43,640 nt of DNA, taken from positions 1 to 43,640 of the IMG/VR virus record IMGVR_UViG_3300010296_002064; one strand, written 5' to 3'. Under the pieces are notes generated by a model. The model was not told the DNA's origin. It did no database searches and saw only the letters and a list, made by a program, of their open reading frames with translations. Every line of letters begins with the position of its first letter. Within the stretch, counting starts at the first letter, position 1. Origin of the DNA: a virus. A program made the position numbers and the translations under genes. Below, piece after piece: positions 8,033 through 14,435 of the stretch.

Positions 8033-8699
8033 CTGAACCCTCGATTTCAATGCTCAATGTATCTGTCTGCAATGTTGATTCTTGGATTACTTCGATATCC
8101 CAGTAGTTTGTTGTTCCAACGCCATCGATTGTTACAGAGTGACCGTCATATCCGTCACCGTCATAATCGATTGATACATTGTCTCCAGCGAAGTCAATGC
8201 TATTTGTTGCATTGTTGATGTCAATATCAGCGGTTATGCTGTTATAGTCACCGTCAACAATCCAGTCAACATCTGCGCCCGTTGCTTGGTCGTTGTTACC
8301 AATGCTCAAGTCCAGTGTGTTATTACCACCGTCCAAATCGATTACTACATTGCCGCTACCAGCACCATAGGTGTCAGTTCCGTCAATGTCGATTGTGACT
8401 GTGTTGGTGTCGCCATCGATGTTCAAATCAACATCACTGTTGTCACCTATAATAGCACCAAGAACTTTGTTGGTATCACCAACGGTATCGATACTCAGAT
8501 TGATGTCACTACCATCAACCTTCATTTTAGTCGTGTCATCAGCATTGTCACTAATTCTGTTTCCACTACCGTCTTGAGTAATATCGATATCTGCACCTGA
8601 CCCTACTTGGTCGATGTAGACCGCATTATCAGCCCATACAGGCGATGTCCCTGCGTTTACTAGGAACAGCATCACAAAAATTCTTTGTAAAGTGTTCAT
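7962..8699 (-). CDS. curlin-like secreted repeat protein (CsgA/CsgB-like)
   Basis: This 245-residue protein has a clear signal peptide (MNTLQRIFVMLFL...SPVWA, cleavage before DNA). The mature part is repetitive and rich in Asp, Asn, Gly, Thr and Ile. It starts with VYIDQVGSGADIDITQDGSG, close to the curlin repeat pattern I-x-Q-x-G-x-x-N, followed by degenerate units such as GDTNTVTIDIDG and DGDYNSITADIDI. Two Cys lie near the C-terminus. It is far more acidic than enterobacterial CsgA. Its position 1 nt downstream of csgG supports a role as CsgG substrate. Alternatives are a secreted adhesin or calcium-binding beta-solenoid. Fibre formation is inference. Confidence 0.7.
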   Translation of the reverse strand: MNTLQRIFVMLFLVNAGTSPVWADNAVYIDQVGSGADIDITQDGSGNRISDNADDTTKMKVDGSDINLSIDTVGDTNKVLGAIIGDNSDVDLNIDGDTNTVTIDIDGTDTYGAGSGNVVIDLDGGNNTLDLSIGNNDQATGADVDWIVDGDYNSITADIDINNATNSIDFAGDNVSIDYDGDGYDGHSVTIDGVGTTNYWDIEVIQESTLQTDTLSIEIEGSGDTHTDNTLCVSQSDSGTATGCQ

Positions 8700-8700
8700 C

Positions 8701-9513
8701 TTACTCTCCTTTGAATGTCCAGAACTTTTTTCTATTTCCGAGTTTTATAAGTTCCAAGACACCTGTTTCAATCGCCCGTTGAGTGGCAATCGAAACGCTT
8801 TCGTTTCGGGCAGTCCCAGACTCAATCTCAACGAGTCGAGTGCCCTGTTCCACATAACGAAATACGTCTCCGCCAAACGCGACAGATAGTATGGTCTTAC
8901 TTGTTATGACATCAAGTAATACCTCACCAGTCGCAACACTTATCAACCTCATGTTGATTGTCACTGTGTCACGACTAAACTCTCGTGAAGAGCCGATGCC
9001 GAGATATCTCGCACCCGCACCTCCGCTTTCGGTAGAGTGGTCATATCCCACAATACCGCCTGCAATTATCATACCAGCAAAGGTCAATGCCGGTAATTTT
9101 TTTGCACCATCACCTTCATAAGAACTTCGTGTCTGTCTTATGAGTTGTCTCTCTCTCGTTAACCAATCTAGTGCAGACCTATCAACCACCTTAAAGAACT
9201 GACCGTTAGCCGCACGAGTCAAAGCACGAATCAGATAAACTTCTGGTGCTTGGGTAACCGCAGAACTAAATGATGTTCCGCCGCTTGCATTTTGTCTCTT
9301 CTGTCCCGTTTGGTCGGTAAACGCATATAGCGCCACCGTTGGTCTTCGTATCGGAGGTTCAATATTTTGCAATTCTTCTGTAAGAAGATTCAATTGAACT
9401 TTCGCTGGTTCTGGTTGCGCGGGGACATCCCATTTGTCACCGCCTAGTGTGGTGCAACTAGAAACCAAAATCGCCGATAGGAATAACAATGACAGTCTGG
9501 CTACCATCTTCAT
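8701..9513 (-). CDS. csgG: CsgG, curli outer-membrane secretion channel
   Basis: A 270-residue lipoprotein close to the length of E. coli CsgG (277). It has a lipobox LVSSC with lipidated Cys20, then RPTVALYAFTDQTGQ, FFKVVDRSALDWLTRERQLI, the strongly conserved GGIVGYDHSTESGGAGARYL, and SVATGEVLLDV. In bacteria CsgG forms a nonameric outer-membrane pore that exports curli subunits from the periplasm. Its start overlaps the 3' end of the csgF-like gene by 56 nt, indicating translational coupling. The conserved transmembrane-hairpin region (TVTINMRLISVATGEVLLDV) is present, so it looks functional rather than decayed. Confidence 0.95.
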   Translation of the reverse strand: MKMVARLSLLFLSAILVSSCTTLGGDKWDVPAQPEPAKVQLNLLTEELQNIEPPIRRPTVALYAFTDQTGQKRQNASGGTSFSSAVTQAPEVYLIRALTRAANGQFFKVVDRSALDWLTRERQLIRQTRSSYEGDGAKKLPALTFAGMIIAGGIVGYDHSTESGGAGARYLGIGSSREFSRDTVTINMRLISVATGEVLLDVITSKTILSVAFGGDVFRYVEQGTRLVEIESGTARNESVSIATQRAIETGVLELIKLGNRKKFWTFKGE

Positions 9514-9991
9514 CAGTTACCGTTAACTCCACTTTATTTTCTACATCATCTTTTACATATGAGATACCCGCACCTTCGATTTCAAATTCACCTGAATTGC
9601 TTGGGTTCTCACCGAACATCTCTTCGACAAGTTGTCTGGATAGTGTAGAGTAAATTCGACTTTCTACGTTTCGTATAAACTTAGCAAGTGTCGTATTCTT
9701 TGCGTCTCGTTCTAATTGTTTTTGTAGGTCTTCTAATTCTTGTTTTATTGCTTCTTTGCGTGAGGTCTCTTGGTTCTCAATCGTTAGATAGTGTGATGAC
9801 TGATTGACACCACTGAATGACGGGGATTTGAAGTTGTGTTCGATTGGTGCTGCTACAACTGGTGACATCATCAGTGCCAGTAGTAAACCTAAAACGAATG
9901 CCTTAAATAAATCCGAACCCGACCATATGCGAGAACCCACGGACTTCCTCATCATTTCCCACGCTCTTTGTTCTCTAGGTGTTCTCTTCAT
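9458..9991 (-). CDS. csgF: CsgF-like curli assembly factor
   Basis: 177 residues. A long basic N-terminus leads into a hydrophobic export signal (AFVLGLLLALMMSPVVAA). The mature start, IEHNFKSPSFSGVNQSSHYL, resembles the CsgF N-terminus that plugs the CsgG vestibule (E. coli FRNPNFGGNPNNG). Next come a charged helical linker, ESRIYSTLSRQLVEEMFG, and a beta-rich C-terminus, VELTVTDEDGSQTVIVIP, parallel to CsgF. The start could be the ATG at 9991 or the paired ATGs at about 9955-9952; the latter give a more typical signal length. It overlaps its neighbours on both sides. CsgF couples secretion to nucleation at the cell surface. Confidence 0.85.
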   Translation of the reverse strand: MKRTPREQRAWEMMRKSVGSRIWSGSDLFKAFVLGLLLALMMSPVVAAPIEHNFKSPSFSGVNQSSHYLTIENQETSRKEAIKQELEDLQKQLERDAKNTTLAKFIRNVESRIYSTLSRQLVEEMFGENPSNSGEFEIEGAGISYVKDDVENKVELTVTDEDGSQTVIVIPIGDFGF

Positions 9992-10223
9992 CTTCTTTTC
10001 TCTTTACTTCAATCGCTGTATCGAGTTTCTGTTGTAGACGAATTATATCATTGTCCAACATACGAACACGGTCAATCAAACCAATCAGTGTAGTTTGAGT
10101 TTCAGATAGAAAGACTTCAATCTTCTCTGTAATTGTTTTCCAGACGAAATAAATCATATACAACATACCAACCGCCGCTACAATAGGAAAACCGAAATCT
10201 TTAATTGCGGTTACAACATCCAT
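9975..10223 (-). CDS. small membrane protein, paralogue 2 of curli operon
   Basis: 82 residues: one N-terminal membrane helix (DFGFPIVAAVGMLYMIYFVW) followed by a charged, coiled-coil-like tail (LIDRVRMLDNDIIRLQQKLD). The layout and the GFPI-A motif match the gene just upstream, so the two are probably paralogues. The shape recalls BhlA/YvrJ-type holin-like proteins, but no family can be assigned. The overlap with csgF (17 nt) and the 1-nt contact with the upstream paralogue place it firmly in the late operon. A role in membrane permeabilisation or in assembling the curli export apparatus is speculation. Confidence 0.65.
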   Translation of the reverse strand: MDVVTAIKDFGFPIVAAVGMLYMIYFVWKTITEKIEVFLSETQTTLIGLIDRVRMLDNDIIRLQQKLDTAIEVKRKEDEENT

Positions 10224-10504
10224 CAGTCTCTCCTCGCATCGTTTTTACCGTCTGCGCGGGAGATACGATTCAGGTCTGGTCTTATTCCTAAAACGACACA
10301 CATAGTTGTGTCAAGACGAATCAGGTCATGATTCATCGTCTTCACTCGATTATCGAGCGCTGATACGATACCGTGTATTCCCTTCACCTGACCGATAACA
10401 CCATCCATGATATATCGTAGGGTCAGAAACATAAAAAAACCACCAATTAAGGCGGCAGCAATAGGGAAACCCAGTTCAGCAATGATTGTGAACACTTGTT
10501 CCAT
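10223..10504 (-). CDS. small membrane protein, paralogue 1 of curli operon
   Basis: 93 residues. It is the first gene after the late promoter at 10521. It has an N-terminal hydrophobic helix (ELGFPIAAALIGGFFMFL), then IVSALDNRVKTMNHDLIRLD, a short amphipathic helix parallel to the RVRMLDNDIIRL helix of the downstream paralogue, and a basic tail. The topology is probably a single pass with a cytoplasmic C-terminus. It could be a holin-like or YvrJ-like protein; no catalytic motif is visible. I do not recognise an exact family. Confidence 0.65.
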   Translation of the reverse strand: MEQVFTIIAELGFPIAAALIGGFFMFLTLRYIMDGVIGQVKGIHGIVSALDNRVKTMNHDLIRLDTTMCVVLGIRPDLNRISRADGKNDARRD

Positions 10505-10520
10505 TTACTTACCTCATGCC

Positions 10521-10528
10521 TATTTATA
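10521..10528 (-). promoter_or_regulatory. T4-type late promoter for curli/cyclase operon
   Basis: TATAAATA on the minus strand, 17 nt upstream of the first ATG (10504) and 22 nt downstream of a terminator. It would be read by gp55 (encoded in this window) with the gp45 clamp, placing the whole curli-FecR-cyclase block under late control. Confidence 0.8.
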
Positions 10529-10549
10529 CGCAAAGAGGTCTTAATGGAT

Positions 10550-10580
10550 AAAAAAATGAGACGCTAACCGTGGGCGTCTC
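10550..10580 (-). terminator. Rho-independent terminator
   Basis: On the minus strand a GAGACGC/GCGTCTC stem of 7 bp with a 9-nt loop is followed by A and seven T residues. It ends the transcript from the oxygenase-like genes at 10.65-12.1 kb and insulates the late promoter just beyond. Confidence 0.85.
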
Positions 10581-10649
10581 GCGGGTCTATTACGCGACCA
10601 ACCGTTGGGGATTACTCCGACCAGAGCGAGTTTCAAGACATCATCGGGT

Positions 10650-11111
10650 CTATTCGACTATGTGAAGTATAACTCGTTCCTCGTCAGTAAAGTTATACCC
10701 CGCATATGTTCTACTTCCATCATATGTAAGAACCTCACCCATTTTCCATTTTCTTAGTTCGTAATCGTCTGAGAATATCATTCCAGTTTCACCTTCTGGA
10801 ATAATCAATGGTATGTGATGAACTACTGCATCATCATAGTATTTGATTTTTGTATTGACAGGAACAAACGATTTAGGATAGAGAGTTATAAAGTGCGCGG
10901 CTCGTATTCTCTCATCTATCAATAGTTCAAAAGTATTTGGTATCAGGTAACTGATTTTAGAAGGTCTACCATATTTGAGTATGACAGTATCCCACCCCTT
11001 ACCAAAAGAGTTCTGTTCTTTATTTGGTATTCTCTTTGATTTGTCTTTTACTACACGATAATCTGTTAGAAGAGTATCGGTGTTAGACAGCAATTTTTCT
11101 GCCAGACTCAT
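10650..11111 (-). CDS. cupin/AspH-like protein, metal ligands uncertain
   Basis: About 153 residues starting [12 protein letters not shown]. The C-terminal half looks like the AspH-type beta-helix: AHFITLYPKSFVPVNTKIKY, VVHHIPLIIPEGETGMIF, MGEVLTYDGSRTYAGYNFT, EERVILHIV. The usual H-x-D before the HIPL strand is not visible (VNTKIKYYDD instead), so it may be a non-catalytic or altered member. I chose the ATG at 11111 because AAGGAAG lies just before it. It overlaps the TauD-like gene upstream by 29 nt, and transcription ends at the terminator at 10550-10580. Function unknown. Confidence 0.55.
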   Translation of the reverse strand: MSLAEKLLSNTDTLLTDYRVVKDKSKRIPNKEQNSFGKGWDTVILKYGRPSKISYLIPNTFELLIDERIRAAHFITLYPKSFVPVNTKIKYYDDAVVHHIPLIIPEGETGMIFSDDYELRKWKMGEVLTYDGSRTYAGYNFTDEERVILHIVE

Positions 11112-12111
11112 ATTCTTCCTTTCGAATATCATCAACCAAAGATAAGAACTCAGTCCCATCCATTACTTTACCGTCCACTGTATATTCGTCCTTGTGACCC
11201 TCGCCTGGATATAGTTTGTCCATATACGAGATATTGCGCCACAACTTACGCATATTACCATCCGTGATATCAGTCGGGCGGGCATGTAGAGTGATGTTCT
11301 GTTCCATATAGACAACCTGACCGTCCTTCCAATCGTGGGTGTAGATATATTCAGGACGATTTATTTTCTCCCACAGATAGTCCTTGAACTTTAGACTTTC
11401 CTCTTCGGTCATACCATCGAACTTATGGAAGAGAGTGCCAGGAAAGTGAATACCCTTCACACCAGACGGCGTTGACTGTTGTAGTTTACACATCATACCA
11501 TCAACAGGAACTTGATTGTATCTGACCATCTGTTTCTGTTCGTCAATCAGATTACCCGTAAAGTTCTCTCTGTTCCAACGATACACACTCTGGAGTTCAT
11601 CAACCATCGTTTTGTCTTCGTGGTTCAGTTTATCGTATGCTTCTTTGGTGCATAGGAATGCGGTCTGTGACCCTTCGGTATGTTCAACCGACACCAGACC
11701 AATGATGCGGTCTCCGTCATTGAGGGCAACTTGGTCACTATGCCAACCCAATACACCATTCGCAAAAACACCCTTCGGTCTACCTTTCTTGTTTCTTTGA
11801 TAGGTAACAACCGACATGGTGTTGCGATAGTCTGGTTCAATCTCTGATGAACCGTTGAGAATATTTAATCGAAGACTATTCCAGTGATGTCCCTTCATCG
11901 TTCCTACCGATGTAGCAAGGTGAACGATTGAGTGTGCGGGACTACCCCACTGCATCTGAACATCATAGGTTCTCTTCTGGTCTAGTTTTTGGTCTACCAG
12001 AACGACAGACTCATTCGCGATAAGTCTACCCAAGTCTGCGATATTCTCATCAGAGTAGATATCAAAGTCATATGCTTCGACTGCGTTGTTTTTTAGAGTT
12101 CTTACTTTCAT
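11083..12111 (-). CDS. TauD/TfdA-family 2OG-Fe(II) dioxygenase
   Basis: 342 residues, the usual length for taurine/gamma-butyrobetaine-type dioxygenases. [12 protein letters not shown] gives the H-x-D iron ligands (about residue 123), QNITLHARP the distal His, and [10 protein letters not shown] the Arg that binds 2-oxoglutarate. The N-terminal segment [18 protein letters not shown] fits the family start. The substrate cannot be inferred; members act on sulfonates, betaines, amino acids and others. Cytoplasmic. It is the first protein gene downstream of tRNA-Pro and the tmRNA, so it may be read from the same late promoter. Confidence 0.85.
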   Translation of the reverse strand: MKVRTLKNNAVEAYDFDIYSDENIADLGRLIANESVVLVDQKLDQKRTYDVQMQWGSPAHSIVHLATSVGTMKGHHWNSLRLNILNGSSEIEPDYRNTMSVVTYQRNKKGRPKGVFANGVLGWHSDQVALNDGDRIIGLVSVEHTEGSQTAFLCTKEAYDKLNHEDKTMVDELQSVYRWNRENFTGNLIDEQKQMVRYNQVPVDGMMCKLQQSTPSGVKGIHFPGTLFHKFDGMTEEESLKFKDYLWEKINRPEYIYTHDWKDGQVVYMEQNITLHARPTDITDGNMRKLWRNISYMDKLYPGEGHKDEYTVDGKVMDGTEFLSLVDDIRKEEYESGRKIAV

Positions 12112-12132
12112 ACAACTATATATCCAATTTGT

Positions 12133-12209
12133 TGGTCGGGGTTGGAAGATTCGAACTTCCGACCTCTCGCTCCCAAAGCGAGCGCACTACCAGGCTGTGC
12201 TAAACCCCG
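12133..12209 (-). tRNA. tRNA-Pro (anticodon TGG)
   Basis: 77 nt with encoded CCA. The acceptor strands CGGGGTT and AACCCCG pair fully and the discriminator is A. The anticodon stem CTCGC/GCGAG encloses loop TTTGGGA with anticodon TGG at 12173-12175; the T-arm is GGAAG-TTCGAAT-CTTCC. It directly follows the coding piece of the tmRNA, with only a few nt between, so both are probably cut from one precursor. It reads CCA and other CCN codons. Confidence 0.95.
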
Positions 12210-12212
12210 TTA

Positions 12213-12475
12213 AGAGTGGGGACTTCTGTTGCTAGGCGTCCCCTGACCCCGAAGATTATGCCGCGAGGGCGTAATCCTCATGTGCGTAATTATCGTTTGC
12301 ACTTACGAGTTTGTTACGGTTAAGGTCGCTTCCACACCTATTCTCCACATTCCTAATCAATACCTGTCGAACCTATTTCGCCCCCTTCAAAAACCGTCAC
12401 CGTGACGGCGATTTATGGTGGAGGCGGGGGGTATCGCACCCCCGTCCAGTCTACCTTTCGGTTTGCTTCATCGAA
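12213..12475 (-). ncRNA. ssrA: circularly permuted (two-piece) tmRNA
   Basis: The gene order is acceptor piece, intervening segment, coding piece. The acceptor piece (about 12475-12416) has T-arm GGGGG-TGCGATA-CCCCC and ends CGCCTCCACCA. The intervening segment (12415-12386) holds the hairpin CCGTCACGGTGACGG. The coding piece starts at 12385 with GGGGGCG, which pairs with CGCCTCC over 7 bp (one G-U), followed by the tmRNA hallmark GGTTCGACAGG. The resume codon is at 12300-12298, and the tag (12300-12256) reads ANDNYAHEDYALAA then TAA. A GGGGAC/GTCCCC hairpin (12218-12243) closes the coding piece. Product: rescue of stalled ribosomes with a degradation tag ending in ALAA. I could not assign helix P2 with confidence, and the outer ends are approximate. 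A late promoter lies just upstream. Confidence 0.9.
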
Positions 12476-12481
12476 TATTTT

Positions 12482-12489
12482 TATTTATA
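12482..12489 (-). promoter_or_regulatory. T4-type late promoter for tmRNA and tRNA-Pro
   Basis: TATAAATA on the minus strand immediately before the acceptor piece of the tmRNA; it overlaps the stop of the 68-aa gene at 12485. It would start transcription near 12475-12470. Confidence 0.65.
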
Positions 12490-12691
12490 CTCCAAGAATA
12501 TTTCCTGCTTTATTCTGGTCAAGAGTGCCACCATCGCGCATGTGCGTTTCTAACTGTTCAAAGTAGAATGCGGCATCATCATGACCATACTCTTCAAGAA
12601 CTTCTTTACATGCCTTGAAGAACAACATAGTCTTCATCAGATTTCCATCACCCATTGGTTTGGATTTTTTAGCGGCTCTTTGGTTCGACAT
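12485..12691 (-). CDS. hypothetical protein, 68 aa
   Basis: It begins MSNQRAAKKSKPMGDGNLMK and continues as a helical, charged protein (KTMLFFKACKEVLEEYG, AFYFEQLETHMRDGG). No known motif, signal or membrane segment is visible. The ATG at 12691 is preferred over an in-frame TTG two codons earlier. It overlaps the upstream small gene by 23 nt, and its stop lies on the late promoter of the tmRNA. Family not recognised. Confidence 0.55.
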   Translation of the reverse strand: MSNQRAAKKSKPMGDGNLMKTMLFFKACKEVLEEYGHDDAAFYFEQLETHMRDGGTLDQNKAGNILGV

Positions 12692-12875
12692 TTTCAATAA
12701 ACTCCTTCATCAATCCGAACATCTTGACCATCTGGTCTTCTTCTTCTATCCCTGCGGGGACACAAATTGCTTCCTTATAAAGTTCACGGAACTTCACTGC
12801 CGCCAAATCACACATCTGTTCTGACGGATACAATATCTGTATATTCATCGAAGCGACAATCAGAAGAAACTTCAT
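12669..12875 (-). CDS. hypothetical protein, 68 aa
   Basis: The sequence starts MKFLLIVASMNIQILYPSEQ, a short hydrophobic stretch, followed by MCDLAAVKFRELYKEAICVP and an acidic C-terminal helix. It may be membrane-associated or have a weak signal, but neither is convincing. The ATG overlaps the stop of the gene upstream (ATGA junction) and the end overlaps the next gene, so it is part of a tightly coupled early unit. Family not recognised. Confidence 0.5.
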   Translation of the reverse strand: MKFLLIVASMNIQILYPSEQMCDLAAVKFRELYKEAICVPAGIEEEDQMVKMFGLMKEFIENVEPKSR

Positions 12876-13150
12876 ATCACTTCATCCACAACATTCATAA
12901 CAGCGGCATCTGAATAACCGCCAATGTGCCACTCACGAACCTCATACATTGACTTGTCTTCTCTCCAGTCATAGACCGTGGCGAGAGTTCCATCATTGAA
13001 CTTGATTGCCCATTCTGCTTGGACTTTACCATCATCAGACGCAAACCCTGTAGGTTTACCGAACACCTCAACCAAACGATTGTATGATGTGTTGATTGTT
13101 CCTTGTAGGTGTGTTCCTACAACATCGAAATCACCAGTAATAAAATTCAT
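12872..13150 (-). CDS. conserved-looking phage protein, 92 aa
   Basis: It begins MNFITGDFDVVGTHLQGTIN, then NRLVEVFGKPTG, DGKVQAEWAIKFNDGTLATV and YDWREDKSMYEVREWHIGG. The small alpha/beta layout with W-x-I-x-F-x-DGT-x-A-T-[VI]-YDW is one I associate with small phage hypothetical proteins of unknown role. The ATG at 13150 is supported by AAAGGAAAA just upstream; longer frame extensions have no such signal. Transcription probably starts at the promoter at 13275-13303, leaving an untranslated leader of about 120 nt (13151-13270) in which I see only weak hairpins and a doubtful 21-codon frame. Confidence 0.65.
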   Translation of the reverse strand: MNFITGDFDVVGTHLQGTINTSYNRLVEVFGKPTGFASDDGKVQAEWAIKFNDGTLATVYDWREDKSMYEVREWHIGGYSDAAVMNVVDEVI

Positions 13151-13274
13151 AAATTTTCCTTTCTTGAATTTCATATTCAAAACAACATTATAAAATATCA
13201 TTGGAAACACGCACCCTACACCTCAATCGAGGAACTTTACTGTAGCCAACCATCCTTAATTCCGATGATAACTT

Positions 13275-13303
13275 ATAGTATCATAACAAAAATAAATTGT
13301 CAA
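13275..13303 (-). promoter_or_regulatory. early sigma70-type promoter
   Basis: TTGACA, 17-nt spacer and TACTAT, with TG before the -10. The TGA inside the -35 is the stop codon of the gene at 13300. It drives the small genes below 13150. Confidence 0.75.
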
Positions 13304-13530
13304 GCCATTTCTTGAATTTTTTGTTCGATTTCATTCAAGGGTTCGGGTGTGGTGTTTTCTTTTTCAACAGCAACTTTCCGAGCTTCAACCAGACGAGCAA
13401 CCCTTCTTTTAACTGATTTAGGTATTGCACCACCACCAGAATACTTGTCTGCCCACATATTCATTTCTGCGTCAATATATTTGACACCCTTCATTGCAGC
13501 ATCTGTTGTGCGTTTTAATTTACGATTCAT
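13300..13530 (-). CDS. hypothetical basic protein, 76 aa
   Basis: It starts MNRKLKRTTDAAMKGVKYID and is helical and charged (SVKRRVARLVEARKVAVEKE, LNEIEQKIQEMA). The central GGGAIPK could be a loop. GGGAGAG lies before the ATG at 13530. It overlaps the DUF3310-like gene upstream by 11 nt. It could be a small nucleic-acid-binding protein by charge, but no motif supports this. Family not recognised. Confidence 0.55.
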   Translation of the reverse strand: MNRKLKRTTDAAMKGVKYIDAEMNMWADKYSGGGAIPKSVKRRVARLVEARKVAVEKENTTPEPLNEIEQKIQEMA

Positions 13531-13804
13531 TGTCATCTCTCCCATAGGTATCATGAACATGAAGTTGAATGAGTGCATAGTGCAACACTTTCAACAGGTC
13601 TTTACGATTGTAACCATCTTTGTTACCATATCGTTGTGCATACTTTAGAATATTACCGATACAGAAACCATCACCATGACCACCGTCAATGATAAATTCG
13701 GTTGCTTGATATTTGTTCTGTGAGTAGTGTTCACTGTATGTCGCATCAACATATGCAGTCAACTCGTCAAGATACATGTCTTCATCGTATTTGTATTGAA
13801 TCAT
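13520..13804 (-). CDS. DUF3310 (SaV)-like protein, 94 aa
   Basis: It contains HYSQNKYQATEFIIDGGHGD, FCIGNILKYAQRYGNKDGYN and RKDLLKVLHYALIQLH, the G-N-x-x-KY-x-x-R-x-G-x-K and D-L-x-K pattern of the small DUF3310/SaV family that is frequent in phages. Its function is unresolved; nucleotide binding has been proposed from family annotations. The ATG at 13804 overlaps the stop of the hydrolase gene (TAATG), and GGTGGAAG gives a Shine-Dalgarno. Confidence 0.7.
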   Translation of the reverse strand: MIQYKYDEDMYLDELTAYVDATYSEHYSQNKYQATEFIIDGGHGDGFCIGNILKYAQRYGNKDGYNRKDLLKVLHYALIQLHVHDTYGRDDNES

Positions 13805-14400
13805 TACTTCCACCTATAAAATATATGTTCACCAATCTGACCCACCATGTGCATACCCTTTGCAGTTGCCCAACGAGGACTCACATAGGTTGCATGATAG
13901 TGTGTCGCACCTTCTGTTATACCACGAAATTCATCGTGTGTCAAGAACATTCTTGCGATATACTTAGATTTTTCCCATGACCTACCTTGACGGGGTTCAT
14001 CATCACGACCATCACAATACCAAGAAAATTGACATTGATTACGTTTAGGATATTCTTTACCACTCGAAGCGGTATACATCTTCGCCTCATAGACTACATC
14101 ACATACTGTATTAGGCCATCTAGGGTCATTGACACGGTTCTGAGTCACATCTGCGACAGCATACAAACCAGCATCAAGTTCGTTTCGTGCCTCATGATAT
14201 AGGTTCAGTGCCATACACAACAGGTCATCATCTGTGTAAGGCAGTTCTTCGATTAACAGAGAGTGTGGTTCTGTTACGACTTGTTGAACGACAACCTCTT
14301 TATCCTTCAAGAACATATTAACTGCAATGTTTATAACACTGAATACAGAAAACGCTAGTAGACCTACTAGGGCAATCTTTGTCATAGTTTGATTTTCCAT
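13804..14400 (-). CDS. membrane-anchored SleB-type cell wall hydrolase
   Basis: 198 residues. An N-terminal membrane helix or signal-anchor (about 8-30, IALVGLLAFSVFSVINIAV) is followed by a Hydrolase_2/SleB domain: MALNLYHEARNELDAG with the catalytic Glu, YAVADVTQNRVNDPRWPNTV, and NQCQFSWYCDG. SleB-family enzymes are lytic transglycosylases that cut peptidoglycan. An uncleaved anchor plus catalytic domain suggests a signal-arrest-release type endolysin or a membrane-tethered lysis factor (inference). The ATG lies only 6 nt after the -10 of a perfect promoter and has no Shine-Dalgarno, so the mRNA is probably leaderless. Early expression of a lysin would be odd. Confidence 0.85.
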   Translation of the reverse strand: MENQTMTKIALVGLLAFSVFSVINIAVNMFLKDKEVVVQQVVTEPHSLLIEELPYTDDDLLCMALNLYHEARNELDAGLYAVADVTQNRVNDPRWPNTVCDVVYEAKMYTASSGKEYPKRNQCQFSWYCDGRDDEPRQGRSWEKSKYIARMFLTHDEFRGITEGATHYHATYVSPRWATAKGMHMVGQIGEHIFYRWK

Positions 14401-14406
14401 TTTTAT

Positions 14407-14435
14407 ATTATATCAAAACCAGATAGGTTTGTCAA
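14407..14435 (-). promoter_or_regulatory. consensus sigma70 promoter, leaderless start
   Basis: TTGACA, 17 nt, TATAAT with TG before the -10. The ATG at 14400 falls at the expected start of transcription. The TGA of the -35 is the stop of the oxygenase gene at 14432. Confidence 0.85.

Noticed and set aside
12416-12480. A separate tRNA or one-piece tmRNA 3' end
   Set aside because: The D-arm and anticodon arm are absent here and the matching 5' half with the tag lies downstream, so a permuted tmRNA explains both.
13151-13274. Riboswitch or small ORF in the 120-nt leader
   Set aside because: Only weak hairpins and a 21-codon frame with a badly spaced Shine-Dalgarno are visible; no known aptamer pattern.
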